Positions 48,893-57,213 of a stretch of 64,000 nucleotides of DNA are shown in pieces. This stretch comes from WHSW01 sp033856255. GTDB taxonomy: Bacteria > Actinomycetota > Thermoleophilia > Solirubrobacterales > 70-9. The DNA lies in the NCBI GenBank assembly GCA_033856255.1, contig JAWVFH010000027.1, positions 100,838 to 164,837 of the forward strand, read 5' to 3'. Both the position numbers and the translations under genes were made by a program. The first letter of the stretch is position 1. Every line of letters begins with the position of its first letter. Below the pieces are notes generated by a model that was not told where the DNA came from, made no database searches, and saw only the letters and a program-made list of their open reading frames with translations.

Positions 48893-50227
48893 ATGAGCCC
48901 AGGTAGGACGGCGACATTCGTCACGACGGCGGCCGCCTTGGCGTGGCTTCTGCTGATGCCAGCGAGCTCGCAGGCAAACTTTGTGACCGCCCAGCCCAAT
49001 GGAAAGGTGCTGGTCACGGTGGCCCGGGGTAACGAGGCGGTCATCGCGCGGCTGGATCGCGATGGCAAGCTCGATCGGGACTTCGGCCAGCGTGGGTTCG
49101 CCTCGCCCACTGACCGCCGGATGGGCGGGATAAGCGGACTGGTCGTCGGGCCTAGCGGCAAGATCGACGTGGCCGGTCGCTTTCTCGGCATACCTCGCCC
49201 GCGCGAGTTCGTCATGCAGCTGCGCAAGAACGGCACGCTTGATGGCAGCTTCGGCACCAACGGAGTCGCGGTCCCGCTGCCCACCACGCTCGAGATGGGT
49301 GGACTGGCCATGACCCCCGACGGTCACCTGCTGGTCGGCGCGGCCTCGGGGACCCCCCAGTGCTTCGGATTCCCAACATCGGATCCCTGCCGCGACTTTC
49401 AGCTCGTCGCCAGGATGAATCCAAACGGCCAGCTCGATCCGAGCTTCGGGGAAGACGGCGTGACCGAGATCCCCGTCTACAGCACCTACGTCGACCTGGC
49501 GCTCGCTCCTGACGGCCGGATAACCACGGGAACGCTCGCCTTCCCTCCGTCGATGCAGGCCGATGGGCTGCCAGTCTCCTATGTCTCGCGCCTGCTGGCC
49601 GACGGCTCTCTCGATCAGACCTTCGGCGCGGGCACGGGCTATGTCGAGGTGAGAACGCCGGTTAGCCGCGTCGAGCTCTCCGGCGAGCTGACCTACGCCG
49701 GTGGCTCCGTCGACGGTCTGTTCGGCGCTGCCGTGCTCGGCAGCGACGGGAGCATCGACCAGGCCTTTGGCAGCGACGGCGCCTTTAGCGATCGGATCGG
49801 CCAGGTGGCCGGCAGCAGCGGCGACCTCCTGCGCGAGGCGAACGGAGATCTGCTGATCGCTGGACCCGTCGCATCCGACTGTCGTCCTCGCCACCCCGTT
49901 CGTCCGGACCAAAGTCGTTGTCGTCTCTCAGCCACCGTAGTGCGTGTCAGTGCATCCGGAGACGTGGACACGGACTTCGGCGACGACGGGGTGGCCAAGA
50001 TCGCGATGTCAAAGTCGCGCAAGGTCCTCGATGGCGGGGCTGTCGAGCTGCTTGATTCCGGCGACGGCCTGCGGATGACGATGCCCATCTTCAACGGGCC
50101 GCGCCAGGACGTGCTCCGGCCCGACTCGCCTAGCGCCTTCGCAGTTGCGGCGCTCCGCAACAATGGCAGCCTGGATCACCGCTACGGCGACCGGGGCGTG
50201 TCGCTCATTCCGAACGAGGTTCGCTAA
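48893..50227 (+). CDS. secreted delta-60 repeat protein (cargo g)
   Basis: A 444-residue exported protein: signal peptide (FVTTAAALAWLLLMPASSQA), then about seven delta-60 blades recognisable by LDRDFG, LDGSFG, LDPSFG, LDQTFG, IDQAFG, VDTDFG and LDHRYG, each followed by xxGxxxxP. Seven blades would make a closed propeller. Paralogue of cargo c and k, without the C-terminal Cys region of c. Confidence 0.82.
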   Translation: MSPGRTATFVTTAAALAWLLLMPASSQANFVTAQPNGKVLVTVARGNEAVIARLDRDGKLDRDFGQRGFASPTDRRMGGISGLVVGPSGKIDVAGRFLGIPRPREFVMQLRKNGTLDGSFGTNGVAVPLPTTLEMGGLAMTPDGHLLVGAASGTPQCFGFPTSDPCRDFQLVARMNPNGQLDPSFGEDGVTEIPVYSTYVDLALAPDGRITTGTLAFPPSMQADGLPVSYVSRLLADGSLDQTFGAGTGYVEVRTPVSRVELSGELTYAGGSVDGLFGAAVLGSDGSIDQAFGSDGAFSDRIGQVAGSSGDLLREANGDLLIAGPVASDCRPRHPVRPDQSRCRLSATVVRVSASGDVDTDFGDDGVAKIAMSKSRKVLDGGAVELLDSGDGLRMTMPIFNGPRQDVLRPDSPSAFAVAALRNNGSLDHRYGDRGVSLIPNEVR

Positions 50228-50307
50228 AGGGCCACGCTTTGCGTGGGGCTCGGGGTGAGATCGGAGCTCCACGCACGATCCGAAGTCAAAGGCGGGCCCC
50301 CTCGAAA

Positions 50308-50400
50308 GGGACACTTTCCATGCAAAGTAGCTGCGTTATGTCCAGCGACGGCGAGCCAGCCGCTCGCGAACAACAACACTCCGCATGGAAAGAAGCCTTT
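50308..50400. promoter_or_regulatory. cargo motif S8 (two inverted GCATGG-type sites flanking 40 bp)
   Basis: GGGACACTTT-CCATGC-AAAGTAGCTGC (50308-50334) and AACACTCC-GCATGG-AAAGAAGCCTTT (50375-50400), with centres in opposite orientation. They lie between the 3' ends of cargo g and h. The short stretch between them may be the scar of a lost gene; a 30-codon ORF from 50338 is not convincing. Confidence 0.6.
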
Positions 50401-50434
50401 GGCCGATCGCCTGACGGACTAGCCGTCTAGCGGT

Positions 50435-50917
50435 TCAGACGCGCGATGGGAGGGTCAGGCACATGCCCGCGCGACAGCGAATTTGCGGGACCCCGTGAAT
50501 CCGCTGGTCGAACCCTCTGAGCTCGAACCGGAGCGGGACCCCGTGCTTGACGCCCGCGGTCAGCTTCGGAGTGCCCCCGGCTGCAACCTGATTGCGGAGC
50601 CTGGTCAGGAAATGCGTTGCCCCGTGCGTGTTCGGTCCGATTCGCCAAAGCCGCCGTCTCGCCGTCGGCTGCGCCGCGACCACAAGCCCGTCTGCCGCCC
50701 GGAACGCAAAGACCTGGGGTCCGCGTCCGGACACTGGTCTGCTCACCCGTAGCTCGAGTGCGACCGTTTCATTGCTTCGAGAGTGAAGCTCGACCGTTCG
50801 CACGAATCGCGGCTGGCTTGCCGCAGGCGCCGGCGAAGGACCGACGATCATCAGAAGCGCGCCGAGCGCCGCAAGGGCGGCGACGATTAGCAACTGTCGC
50901 GAGCGCTCTCTCTCCAT
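50435..50917 (-). CDS. secreted protein of unknown function (cargo h)
   Basis: A 160-residue exported protein: ERERSRQLLIVAALAALGALLMIVG is the signal/anchor, and the mature part begins about residue 34. The rest is beta-rich and basic with one pair of Cys (QIRCRAGMCLTLP) at the C-terminus. No known domain recognised. Motif S9 lies 28 nt before the ATG. Confidence 0.6.
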   Translation of the reverse strand: MERERSRQLLIVAALAALGALLMIVGPSPAPAASQPRFVRTVELHSRSNETVALELRVSRPVSGRGPQVFAFRAADGLVVAAQPTARRRLWRIGPNTHGATHFLTRLRNQVAAGGTPKLTAGVKHGVPLRFELRGFDQRIHGVPQIRCRAGMCLTLPSRV

Positions 50918-50945
50918 TGCACGACCCTAAACCCGGCGTCGCCGG

Positions 50946-51005
50946 GAAGTACCGCTTTGGACGAGAAGTGCGTCGTTGCGCTCCGCATGGAACGTATCCC
51001 TTTTC
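50946..51005 (-). promoter_or_regulatory. cargo motif S9 (composite)
   Basis: A minus-strand TCGTCC site (50946-50973) facing cargo h, next to a GCATGG-type site (50976-51005). Confidence 0.7.
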
Positions 51006-51094
51006 CGCCTTTGCGCTGCGGCGCCGTCGGTTGGCACCCGCCTACGGATGAGCCGGTGACCCGGGTGGTCCGGCGAAGGCGGCTCCCTCCGGGC

Positions 51095-51637
51095 CTACGG
51101 ATTGGCAGCTGCGTATACGACGTAGGTAAACGATCTGTCCGCCGGGGAGCCGTCCGGGGTTTGGGTGGTCACGACCGGGTGATCCGGCAAACAGGCGCCG
51201 CTGCAGCTGGTGTGCTCAACGCTAACCCGACCGCCGTCGAGGCTCGTGACGGATTCGATGATCTCCGTGGCGAATGTGTTCTCCATTCCGGGGATGTAGA
51301 TGGCAACGTTGCCGACCGATGTGCGCTCGACCCGAGGCGCCCCATCACTCACGCGGTTGAAGTAGTTCAGCAGCTCCCCAGGCGCCCTGACGGTCACACC
51401 GGCCAGGGCTACGCCATCGGTGTCGGGGCTGAGCTGGGCGCTCCCTACCGCGGCGTCCGCGATCTTTCCGGACGAGACGGCTTTGGCGTCGAGCTTTGGC
51501 CGCGTCACCGCCTGCGACTTGATGTCAGCGCTGCCGATCTTCGACGCGGCATAGGCCCCACCGCCAGCGATGACGCCGAACAGGGCGATCGTCGCGATCA
51601 CATTTGCGTAGGTCAGGTGCTCGCGAGCTCTTCTCAT
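51095..51637 (-). CDS. membrane-anchored exported protein with Thermoleophilia-type N-terminus (cargo i)
   Basis: A 180-residue protein. LTYANVIATIALFGVIAGGGAYAASKIGS... is an N-terminal anchor of a type I associate with many Thermoleophilia surface proteins, followed by the SADIKSQAVTRPKLDAKAVSSGKIADAAVG segment typical of that group (alternating short strands). The C-terminal domain has two Cys (TSCSGACLPDHP). Function unknown. The ATG is preceded by GAGGAG. Confidence 0.7.
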   Translation of the reverse strand: MRRAREHLTYANVIATIALFGVIAGGGAYAASKIGSADIKSQAVTRPKLDAKAVSSGKIADAAVGSAQLSPDTDGVALAGVTVRAPGELLNYFNRVSDGAPRVERTSVGNVAIYIPGMENTFATEIIESVTSLDGGRVSVEHTSCSGACLPDHPVVTTQTPDGSPADRSFTYVVYAAANP

Positions 51638-51692
51638 GGCACTCCTCGGTTAGGACGGCCCGGCTGCAGTTTCGGAACCTCAGGTCTGCCGG

Positions 51693-51718
51693 ATAGTTGC
51701 GCTTTGGACGACATGTGA
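51693..51718 (-). promoter_or_regulatory. cargo motif S10
   Basis: On the minus strand ACATG-TCGTCC-AAAGCGCAACTAT, 55 nt before cargo i. The left half of the dyad is degenerate, the right half perfect. Confidence 0.7.
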
Positions 51719-51721
51719 TGG

Positions 51722-52258
51722 TTAGACGCCTGCCTGCCCGCGCGGACCGCGTGTGGCCAGAACCGCGCTTGCTGTGATCGAGAGCGAAGCGGCAAGCGCC
51801 AGCCAGCCGCCGACCTTGCGACTCAATGGCAGGTCGAAATCAAGCCCGAGCGGCGATCCGCCTCTCTCCTCATTGATCTTGAGGAAGTCCGGCGGGGAGA
51901 TCAGCGCCATCGCGACCAAGATCAGCGAAACAAGGCCCAAAGCTCCGACTGCGACCCCGAGGACTCGCGCTGCCGGCAGGGACAGGAGAAGTGCAAGGCC
52001 GAACACGAACGCGACTATCCCCGTGATCAGCCAGATCACATCCCGGACCTCGAAGAACTCGAACCCGTCGTGCGCGATGACTTGGCCACTGTCCGCGTAT
52101 GCCTCGGCCATGAACTGGATTTCCTTTGGGGCGTTGGCCGGCGGGTGAAGAAGGTCGTCCGGGAGTCCCCACCAGTCGAGCATCAGCGAGATCACCAGCA
52201 CCGCTCCCGAGGTAACGGCGATCACCCCCGCCAGCTGTGCCTTGCTTAACCTTGACAT
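51722..52258 (-). CDS. four-helix membrane protein (cargo j)
   Basis: A 178-residue protein with four hydrophobic segments (about 8-27, 68-92, 98-116 and 150-170) and a polar loop between the first two (GLPDDLLHPPANAPKEIQFMAEAY). No recognised domain. Divergent from cargo k; the two share motif S11. Confidence 0.6.
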   Translation of the reverse strand: MSRLSKAQLAGVIAVTSGAVLVISLMLDWWGLPDDLLHPPANAPKEIQFMAEAYADSGQVIAHDGFEFFEVRDVIWLITGIVAFVFGLALLLSLPAARVLGVAVGALGLVSLILVAMALISPPDFLKINEERGGSPLGLDFDLPLSRKVGGWLALAASLSITASAVLATRGPRGQAGV

Positions 52259-52288
52259 GCTCGTTCATCAAACACGAGGTCGCTGCGG

Positions 52289-52319
52289 AAATAGCGCTTT
52301 TCGTCCGAAGCGCTACTTT
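52289..52319. promoter_or_regulatory. cargo motif S11
   Basis: TAGCGCTT-TTCGTCCG-AAGCGCTA is a perfect 8-bp dyad, the most symmetrical copy, 30 nt from the cargo j start and 48 nt from cargo k. The centre TCGTCC reads in the direction of k. Confidence 0.78.
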
Positions 52320-52367
52320 CGATTTCGTGCGGGTTTCGGGGTCATCGACAGTTCGAGGGAGAGTCGG

Positions 52368-53792
52368 ATGCGCAAACGCCTGCCCGGGCGCCTGAGCACA
52401 GCGTTCCTGATCGGCTTTTCAGCGACGGCATGGGCGGTGGTGGGCGTGGCGGCTGCACATCCACCGAGGCCGGTGTCCGCGACCAACGAGGCGCGCCAAG
52501 TCCTCAGCCAGCCCAACAGCAAGACGGTGGTCGCGGGCATCGCCTACACCTGCGCGCCCGAGGTCAACGCATGCGCCAACTTTGGGGCAATACGCGCCTG
52601 GGTTACTGCCGTGCGCTTCGACGAGGAAGGCCAGATCGACCGAACCTTTGGGGGTCGGGCGGGGCGGATCGCGGTGGAGCTACCGCCGCGCCAAGGCCTG
52701 GGCGGCGACCTGGTCGACGCAGGGCGGCTGGCCGATGGGAAGCTCCTGCTCGTCGCCGACACGGGTCAGGACTCAGTAGAGGCACTTCGGTTCACGCGTC
52801 AAGGGATCCCCGACCCGACCTACGGCGACGGGGGCGTCGCCACGATCAACGTCCCCTCCCCGGCCGTCGCGACCGTCTCGTCGAACGGCGACATCTTCGC
52901 CGTGGGCTCCAATCGCACCCCCCTGGGCAACCCCACGCCGCCGCTCGTCGTTCACCTAACTCCTCAAGGCACGGAAGATCAGGGTTTTGGCACCGGCGGA
53001 CAGGCGCTGATCTCGAGTCCCACTGCAAGTCTTCTAGCGACCGCAATCACGCCCGATTCTGCGGGTGGGGTGCTCATCGGCGGCACCGACGAATCGACAA
53101 ACGACCACGCGCGGACGCCGGTCGTGATGCGCCTTCAACCAAACGGCACCCTCGACCCGGGTTTCGGCACGGACGGGGTAGCGCCCATCGGCCCCTCGAC
53201 CGATCAGTACGGATTCGCCGACATCTCGGTCGTAGAGCAACTCCCGAGCGGTCAGATCTCTGCGGGTGGGCAGGTCGGCAAGACCAACGCGGCGTCGAAG
53301 GGTGTGCCGGACTGCGCGGCGGCTTTCGTCGGAAGGCTGGCAGCCGATGGCACCGTCGACACCGCGTTTGGCGCATCCGGGATCAGCCAGGTTCACCCCG
53401 AGTTCTGCGATGTCGAAGACGCCGTGGTCGATCCCGGAGGCGAGACCTTCACGCTGAGCTTCGGTTTTGCGGCCACGCTCAATCGCATCGACGCGAGCGG
53501 AAGCTCGCCAAGTGAGTTCCGAGTGGACAAACGGGCGGGCGTAAACGCGCATCACCTTCGCGCCTACCCAGCCGAGCTCGCGCTCCCGTCCAGCGGAGGA
53601 CTACTCGTGGGCCTGACGCTACTTGGGCAGGGCCGGCATTTCACGGACGTGCCGTCTGAGCCCCCGGTAGTGGCAGCCTTCTCGCTGGCGCGATTTGACC
53701 GGGACGGCAGCCGTGACCTCAGGTACGGCGAGCGTGGCCTAGCCACTTGGCCGCATCTCAAGCCGAAGCACCGGGCGACTGCTGGGAACTAG
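52368..53792 (+). CDS. secreted delta-60 repeat protein (cargo k)
   Basis: A 474-residue protein from ATG 52368 (MRKRLPGRLSTAFLIG; the longer in-frame reading crosses motif S11). Signal peptide to about residue 32, then delta-60 blades with IDRTFG, PDPTYG, EDQGFG, LDPGFG, VDTAFG and RDLRYG. DCAAAFVGRL and FCDVEDAVVD supply Cys. Paralogue of cargo c and g. Its stop codon is the start of motif S12. Confidence 0.8.
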   Translation: MRKRLPGRLSTAFLIGFSATAWAVVGVAAAHPPRPVSATNEARQVLSQPNSKTVVAGIAYTCAPEVNACANFGAIRAWVTAVRFDEEGQIDRTFGGRAGRIAVELPPRQGLGGDLVDAGRLADGKLLLVADTGQDSVEALRFTRQGIPDPTYGDGGVATINVPSPAVATVSSNGDIFAVGSNRTPLGNPTPPLVVHLTPQGTEDQGFGTGGQALISSPTASLLATAITPDSAGGVLIGGTDESTNDHARTPVVMRLQPNGTLDPGFGTDGVAPIGPSTDQYGFADISVVEQLPSGQISAGGQVGKTNAASKGVPDCAAAFVGRLAADGTVDTAFGASGISQVHPEFCDVEDAVVDPGGETFTLSFGFAATLNRIDASGSSPSEFRVDKRAGVNAHHLRAYPAELALPSSGGLLVGLTLLGQGRHFTDVPSEPPVVAAFSLARFDRDGSRDLRYGERGLATWPHLKPKHRATAGN

Positions 53793-53818
53793 CCGCTTCT
53801 CGTCCAAAGTGCAACTTT
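53791..53818 (+). promoter_or_regulatory. cargo motif S12
   Basis: AGCCGCTTC-TCGTCC-AAAGTGCAACTTT, beginning in the cargo k stop and ending 26 nt before cargo l. Confidence 0.75.
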
Positions 53819-53844
53819 CGACCTCAATACGGTCTGTGGTCTCA

Positions 53845-55026
53845 ATGCGCTCGTTCACATCAGCCACTGTGGTTCGCGCGGCGATGGCCATCGCGCTCCT
53901 CAGCTGGTGTACGGCAAGCACCTCGGCCCAAGCTCAGACATCGACGATCACCGTCGCCAGCGAGTCCACGCCTGAGGCGTTCGACGATGAGTTCGAGGCG
54001 GCCCTCGTCGCAAGGCCGGACGCGCAGTGGCTGGCGATCGGAGGGGTTGACGTCACCGACTCCGATCCCGTATACGGGATCAAGGTGTTTCAGCGAACGG
54101 CGTCGGGACCTTGGTTGGAGCTGCCCGCCTTGCCCGCCAGGCGCTTCAGCGACGGTCAGGGCCTGAGCCTGGTCCTGCAGGATCCGGCCGACCCGTCGCC
54201 GTGTGTCGGTTACGGGGCCGATGGCGGCCCGCAGCTTCGGTGTCTGGCCGACGGCGTCTGGAGGAGCGCGATTCGGGCTGGCAGGCACCGAGGCGAGCAG
54301 ATGTATGACGTGATCGCCCCGACGATGACCTCGCTCGCGGTCCTGTTCGCCAAGAAGGTGCGCCACGAAACGACGCTACGTGTCGAACGAGGCACCACGA
54401 GCGGACACTTCCGGCGCGTCGGGGGGCCGATCGAGGGCCCGCTTCTGGCCCAGTTCGTACAGCCAACCAGCCGGCCTCAGGTTCGCCTTGGCGTCGAGGA
54501 CGAGGGCCGCGGCACAGAGGCGAAGCGCTACATCATGCGCCCGGTCGGAAACCGATGGGTTCGGGACTCCCCGGTCGCCCGCGCCCCCGCTGGACCGTTC
54601 GTGGGTGGTCCAATTGTCGCCGGCCCCGCGACGTACTTTCCGGCGACGGATGCGATCGCGTTCCCCTTTGAGTTTCGCGTCCTTCGCCTCGGCCCAGGCG
54701 AGCTCAATTGGGACAACGTCGGTTCCGGGCCTCTAAACGCAGGCGTCGGCTCCGGGCAAGGAACGCTGGGCGTGCTGGACGGCCGACCCTGGGCGATCTG
54801 GCAGGAGGACGCTGAGCAGGCGGAGGGGTTTCAGAGCGAGATCCGAGTCGCCGGACTCGAGGCCACCACCGACGCCGACAACTCGACTCTTCTGTGGGCC
54901 GGAAAGCGAATCGGACCCGGTTCAGTCCAGCTAGTCGACGGCCCCGGTTCGCTTGCCTACGCGCTGTATGAGCGAGGTACTGACACCGGGCTGCAAACGG
55001 TGGTTGCGACGCTAGCCCTGAGTTAG
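53845..55026 (+). CDS. secreted protein of unknown function (cargo l)
   Basis: A 393-residue exported protein from ATG 53845: signal peptide (AAMAIALLSWCTASTSAQA), then a mature part rich in beta-strand with recurring W/Y-containing loops (DAQWLAIGGVDVTD, GPWLELPALPARRF, GRPWAIWQEDAEQAEG). It looks like a beta-propeller but lacks delta-60 signatures. No known family recognised. Motif S12 upstream. Confidence 0.65.
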   Translation: MRSFTSATVVRAAMAIALLSWCTASTSAQAQTSTITVASESTPEAFDDEFEAALVARPDAQWLAIGGVDVTDSDPVYGIKVFQRTASGPWLELPALPARRFSDGQGLSLVLQDPADPSPCVGYGADGGPQLRCLADGVWRSAIRAGRHRGEQMYDVIAPTMTSLAVLFAKKVRHETTLRVERGTTSGHFRRVGGPIEGPLLAQFVQPTSRPQVRLGVEDEGRGTEAKRYIMRPVGNRWVRDSPVARAPAGPFVGGPIVAGPATYFPATDAIAFPFEFRVLRLGPGELNWDNVGSGPLNAGVGSGQGTLGVLDGRPWAIWQEDAEQAEGFQSEIRVAGLEATTDADNSTLLWAGKRIGPGSVQLVDGPGSLAYALYERGTDTGLQTVVATLALS

Positions 55027-55059
55027 GCGCGGCGCGTCACCGGCGCACGAGAAAAAGGT

Positions 55060-55087
55060 CCCCTTCCCATGCAAAGTGATCGTTTTC
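55060..55087. promoter_or_regulatory. cargo motif S13 (CCATGC variant)
   Basis: CCCCTTC-CCATGC-AAAGTGATCGTTTT, 136 nt before the preferred cargo m start. Confidence 0.6.
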
Positions 55088-55223
55088 GCTCCTCGCGCGA
55101 AGGGGGCGAGCTGGCGCGCCGCTGTTCCGCATCAGACCCGAACCTTGCTGATACTTGGCTTATCGGCTCCCTAGGAGCTGCTGGCACGGCCGGAAGCGCT
55201 GGCCGGTTCTACGCTGCTTCGTC

Positions 55224-55871
55224 GTGACCGCATCGCTGAGCCTTGCCCACGCGACTTTCGTGCTCGGTGCCCTGACATTCCTGATCGCCGGGACGACCCT
55301 CTATCTGGCCCGATTTCGACCCGGCCGCGTCACCTTGCGCCACGTCCCGACGCACCTCGAGTGGGCACGAGGCGGCGGGACGAACGAAGTCCCGGATCTT
55401 TACCGGGCCACTCTTAGGCTGGCCGCCTCGAACCCCGGAGCCCATCCGTGCATCCTCGAGCGCTTGGTAATTGACCGCGTCGAGATCGATGGCCCCGTCG
55501 AGCTCGCCACAGACGCAGCACTGGGGGAGATCACTGGTGCCCCGGGCACAGAGGTCCTCGCGGCCGTAATCGACTCCGGCGCATCCGAGCAATTCGAGTT
55601 CAAGTTCCAGCTTGAGGGCCTGGTCAGCAGCGTCGCAAACACGACGCCGACACCCGACCTCGTCCCGCTCGCCACCGCGCTTGGCCAGCTCAAGTCACTG
55701 GATCTCGTCATCCGCGGCGAGTACCAGCGGGGCACGCGCGGAGGAACGACGGTGAAGACCACGCGCCTCACGGTGCCCCTGCCTGTCGAGCGCGCCCGCC
55801 GGAACGCTGCGGAGTTCTGGCGCGGACAGAACCGCTCCGATCTCGCTGAGCTCGTCGATCCAACCTCTTAA
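55224..55871 (+). CDS. single-pass membrane protein (cargo m)
   Basis: A 215-residue protein from GTG 55224 (TASLSLAHATFVLGALTFLIAGTTLYLARFRPG). One N-terminal helix (about 6-27) anchors a soluble beta-rich domain. An upstream TTG at 55155 in frame would add 23 residues of poor composition. ASNPGAHPCILERLVIDRVEI and a possible EQFEFKFQLEG strand are the only landmarks; no family recognised. Convergent with cargo n with a 43-bp gap that contains no motif, the only such gap in the array. Confidence 0.6.
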   Translation: MTASLSLAHATFVLGALTFLIAGTTLYLARFRPGRVTLRHVPTHLEWARGGGTNEVPDLYRATLRLAASNPGAHPCILERLVIDRVEIDGPVELATDAALGEITGAPGTEVLAAVIDSGASEQFEFKFQLEGLVSSVANTTPTPDLVPLATALGQLKSLDLVIRGEYQRGTRGGTTVKTTRLTVPLPVERARRNAAEFWRGQNRSDLAELVDPTS

Positions 55872-55914
55872 CGCGGGGCGGGCACGCTCACGCGTGCGCA
55901 CGCGAAGCCCTTCG

Positions 55915-57027
55915 CTAGGCGGCTAGGTCAGCGCCTGGTTGCTCTATGAAGCGGATCCTCACTTCTCGCGACTCGTCCCCGAGGCGAGCGTTGAGATCGT
56001 CAGAAATCATTTGGCGCATCGATGATTGGACAGCAGCTGTTGGCGAGTAGCCGTCAATGAGTTCTGTCGATAGCGGCAGCCAGGGGCCGGCGCCGCCTCT
56101 CGCTGTGGCTCCAGGACGATGAACCCAATGGCGCTCTGCTTCCGCAATCGAGAACGCGTTGAGGTTTCGAGCGTGGTGGGTTCCGCAGCTAAGTGGCGTA
56201 GCGATGTCCGGTCGATCGGCCCAGGCCATCAAGAGAGCTAGGTCTGGCGCAACCGGAAGCCTGACCTCAAGGAAGTTGATGAGCCCAGTCGTCCCAGGAT
56301 CCACGCGCCCTGGAAAGCGGCCGCCGGAAACGATCGGCCACGCCGAGACCGGATGATCCGCCAAAGCAAGACAAGGGCTTTCGAAGGCAAGGAGGCACCA
56401 GGTCATCGAACCGATTGCGGAGCCAGCCTTGGCGCCTGTCTGAAGCATTGTCAGCAGTTTCGGTGTGTCGTCGATATGAGCCCTTACATGAGCGTCGTAC
56501 ACCTCTTGCTCGGTCAAGCCGTGCTCCTCCGCCTTGGCTCGGAAGTCGCCCGCCTCCAAGTGCTTCAGATAGGCGTCCCGCGTGAATCCTTCGTGAAACT
56601 CGAACCATCTCGGCCCTCTGACGAGTTGCACCCCCACGTATGTTGCGACCCGAAGCTTCTCCTCCGCACTCAGTGGCCATCGTTCGCGTAGTCCCTGAAG
56701 GATGGGTGCCGCCTTGTCATCGATGTCCGCTAGCGAGACGGTCTCAATGTCATCGGACTTCTCGCCACCAGGACGCACCCTCAGATAAAGGTCGCGCTCG
56801 AGCCCGACATTCACTGGACCGGTCTCGAAGCGGTCACCGTTGGTTCCGACCACGGCGACCTTTCCTCGGTGGTCGGTGAACGGCCTCTGAGCTCCCTGGG
56901 GAAGGAAGTGATGTCGGTGCGAAAGGTCTCCCACGGCATCCAGGGTAGGACGCCACCCGGAGGCTTCTGTTCCGGGAATCTGGGAGGCGAGCGATGTTGA
57001 TCCCAGATCAGCCACGAACCCCTCCAT
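55915..57027 (-). CDS. DUF4238-family protein (cargo n)
   Basis: A 370-residue cytoplasmic-looking protein. SHRHHFLPQGAQRPFTD at about 36-52 and NVGLERDLYLR correspond to the HHYVP-type start of DUF4238, and the middle has LALADHPVSAWP. The family is of unknown function and turns up in mobile regions. The ATG at 57027 lies inside motif S14; a GTG at 56934, just before the conserved region, may be the real start. Unlike the other cargo it has no signal peptide. Confidence 0.72.
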   Translation of the reverse strand: MEGFVADLGSTSLASQIPGTEASGWRPTLDAVGDLSHRHHFLPQGAQRPFTDHRGKVAVVGTNGDRFETGPVNVGLERDLYLRVRPGGEKSDDIETVSLADIDDKAAPILQGLRERWPLSAEEKLRVATYVGVQLVRGPRWFEFHEGFTRDAYLKHLEAGDFRAKAEEHGLTEQEVYDAHVRAHIDDTPKLLTMLQTGAKAGSAIGSMTWCLLAFESPCLALADHPVSAWPIVSGGRFPGRVDPGTTGLINFLEVRLPVAPDLALLMAWADRPDIATPLSCGTHHARNLNAFSIAEAERHWVHRPGATARGGAGPWLPLSTELIDGYSPTAAVQSSMRQMISDDLNARLGDESREVRIRFIEQPGADLAA

Positions 57028-57044
57028 GCGAAGTAGACGTTTTC
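57019..57044. promoter_or_regulatory. cargo motif S14 (CCATGC variant)
   Basis: CCCCT-CCATGC-GAAGTAGACGTTTTC, last copy of the motif, overlapping the annotated start of cargo n. Confidence 0.6.
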
Positions 57045-57096
57045 AACCGTCGCAGCTCGTCCGGTTGACGCAACGCGGTTGCCCCCGCGTCTAGCG

Positions 57097-57123
57097 CGCG
57101 CCAGTCCGCGCGCCAGTGACACC
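57097..57123. repeat. arm-type repeat, right end
   Basis: CGCGCCAGT, four bases, GCGCCAGTGACACC, as at 41341-41367, in the same orientation; 90 bp inside attR. Confidence 0.7.
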
Positions 57124-57213
57124 CCATTGACTGCGGCTTTTGGCGGTTCTGAGCGGTTTGTTACAAACCCCTGCAAACGGCTCACCCAAGCGGGTTTCGC
57201 TTGTTTGAGCCCA

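Larger units (their letters stand above)
41249..57213. mobile_element. 16-kb integrative element inserted in tRNA-Cys
   Basis: Bounded by a perfect 46-bp direct repeat of the tRNA-Cys 3' half (41249-41294 and 57214-57259). The left end carries a tyrosine integrase and an excisionase-like gene reading towards the boundary; the right end restores the intact tRNA. Matching 27-bp arm repeats lie inside both ends. The 14 cargo genes have visibly lower G+C than the flanks by eye. There are no replication, relaxase, conjugation or capsid genes, so it is an integrase-only island or satellite that needs a helper for transfer. Confidence 0.9.

Noticed and set aside
43655..57044. CRISPR array
   Set aside because: The motif copies are about 0.5-1.5 kb apart with genes between them, and no cas genes are present.
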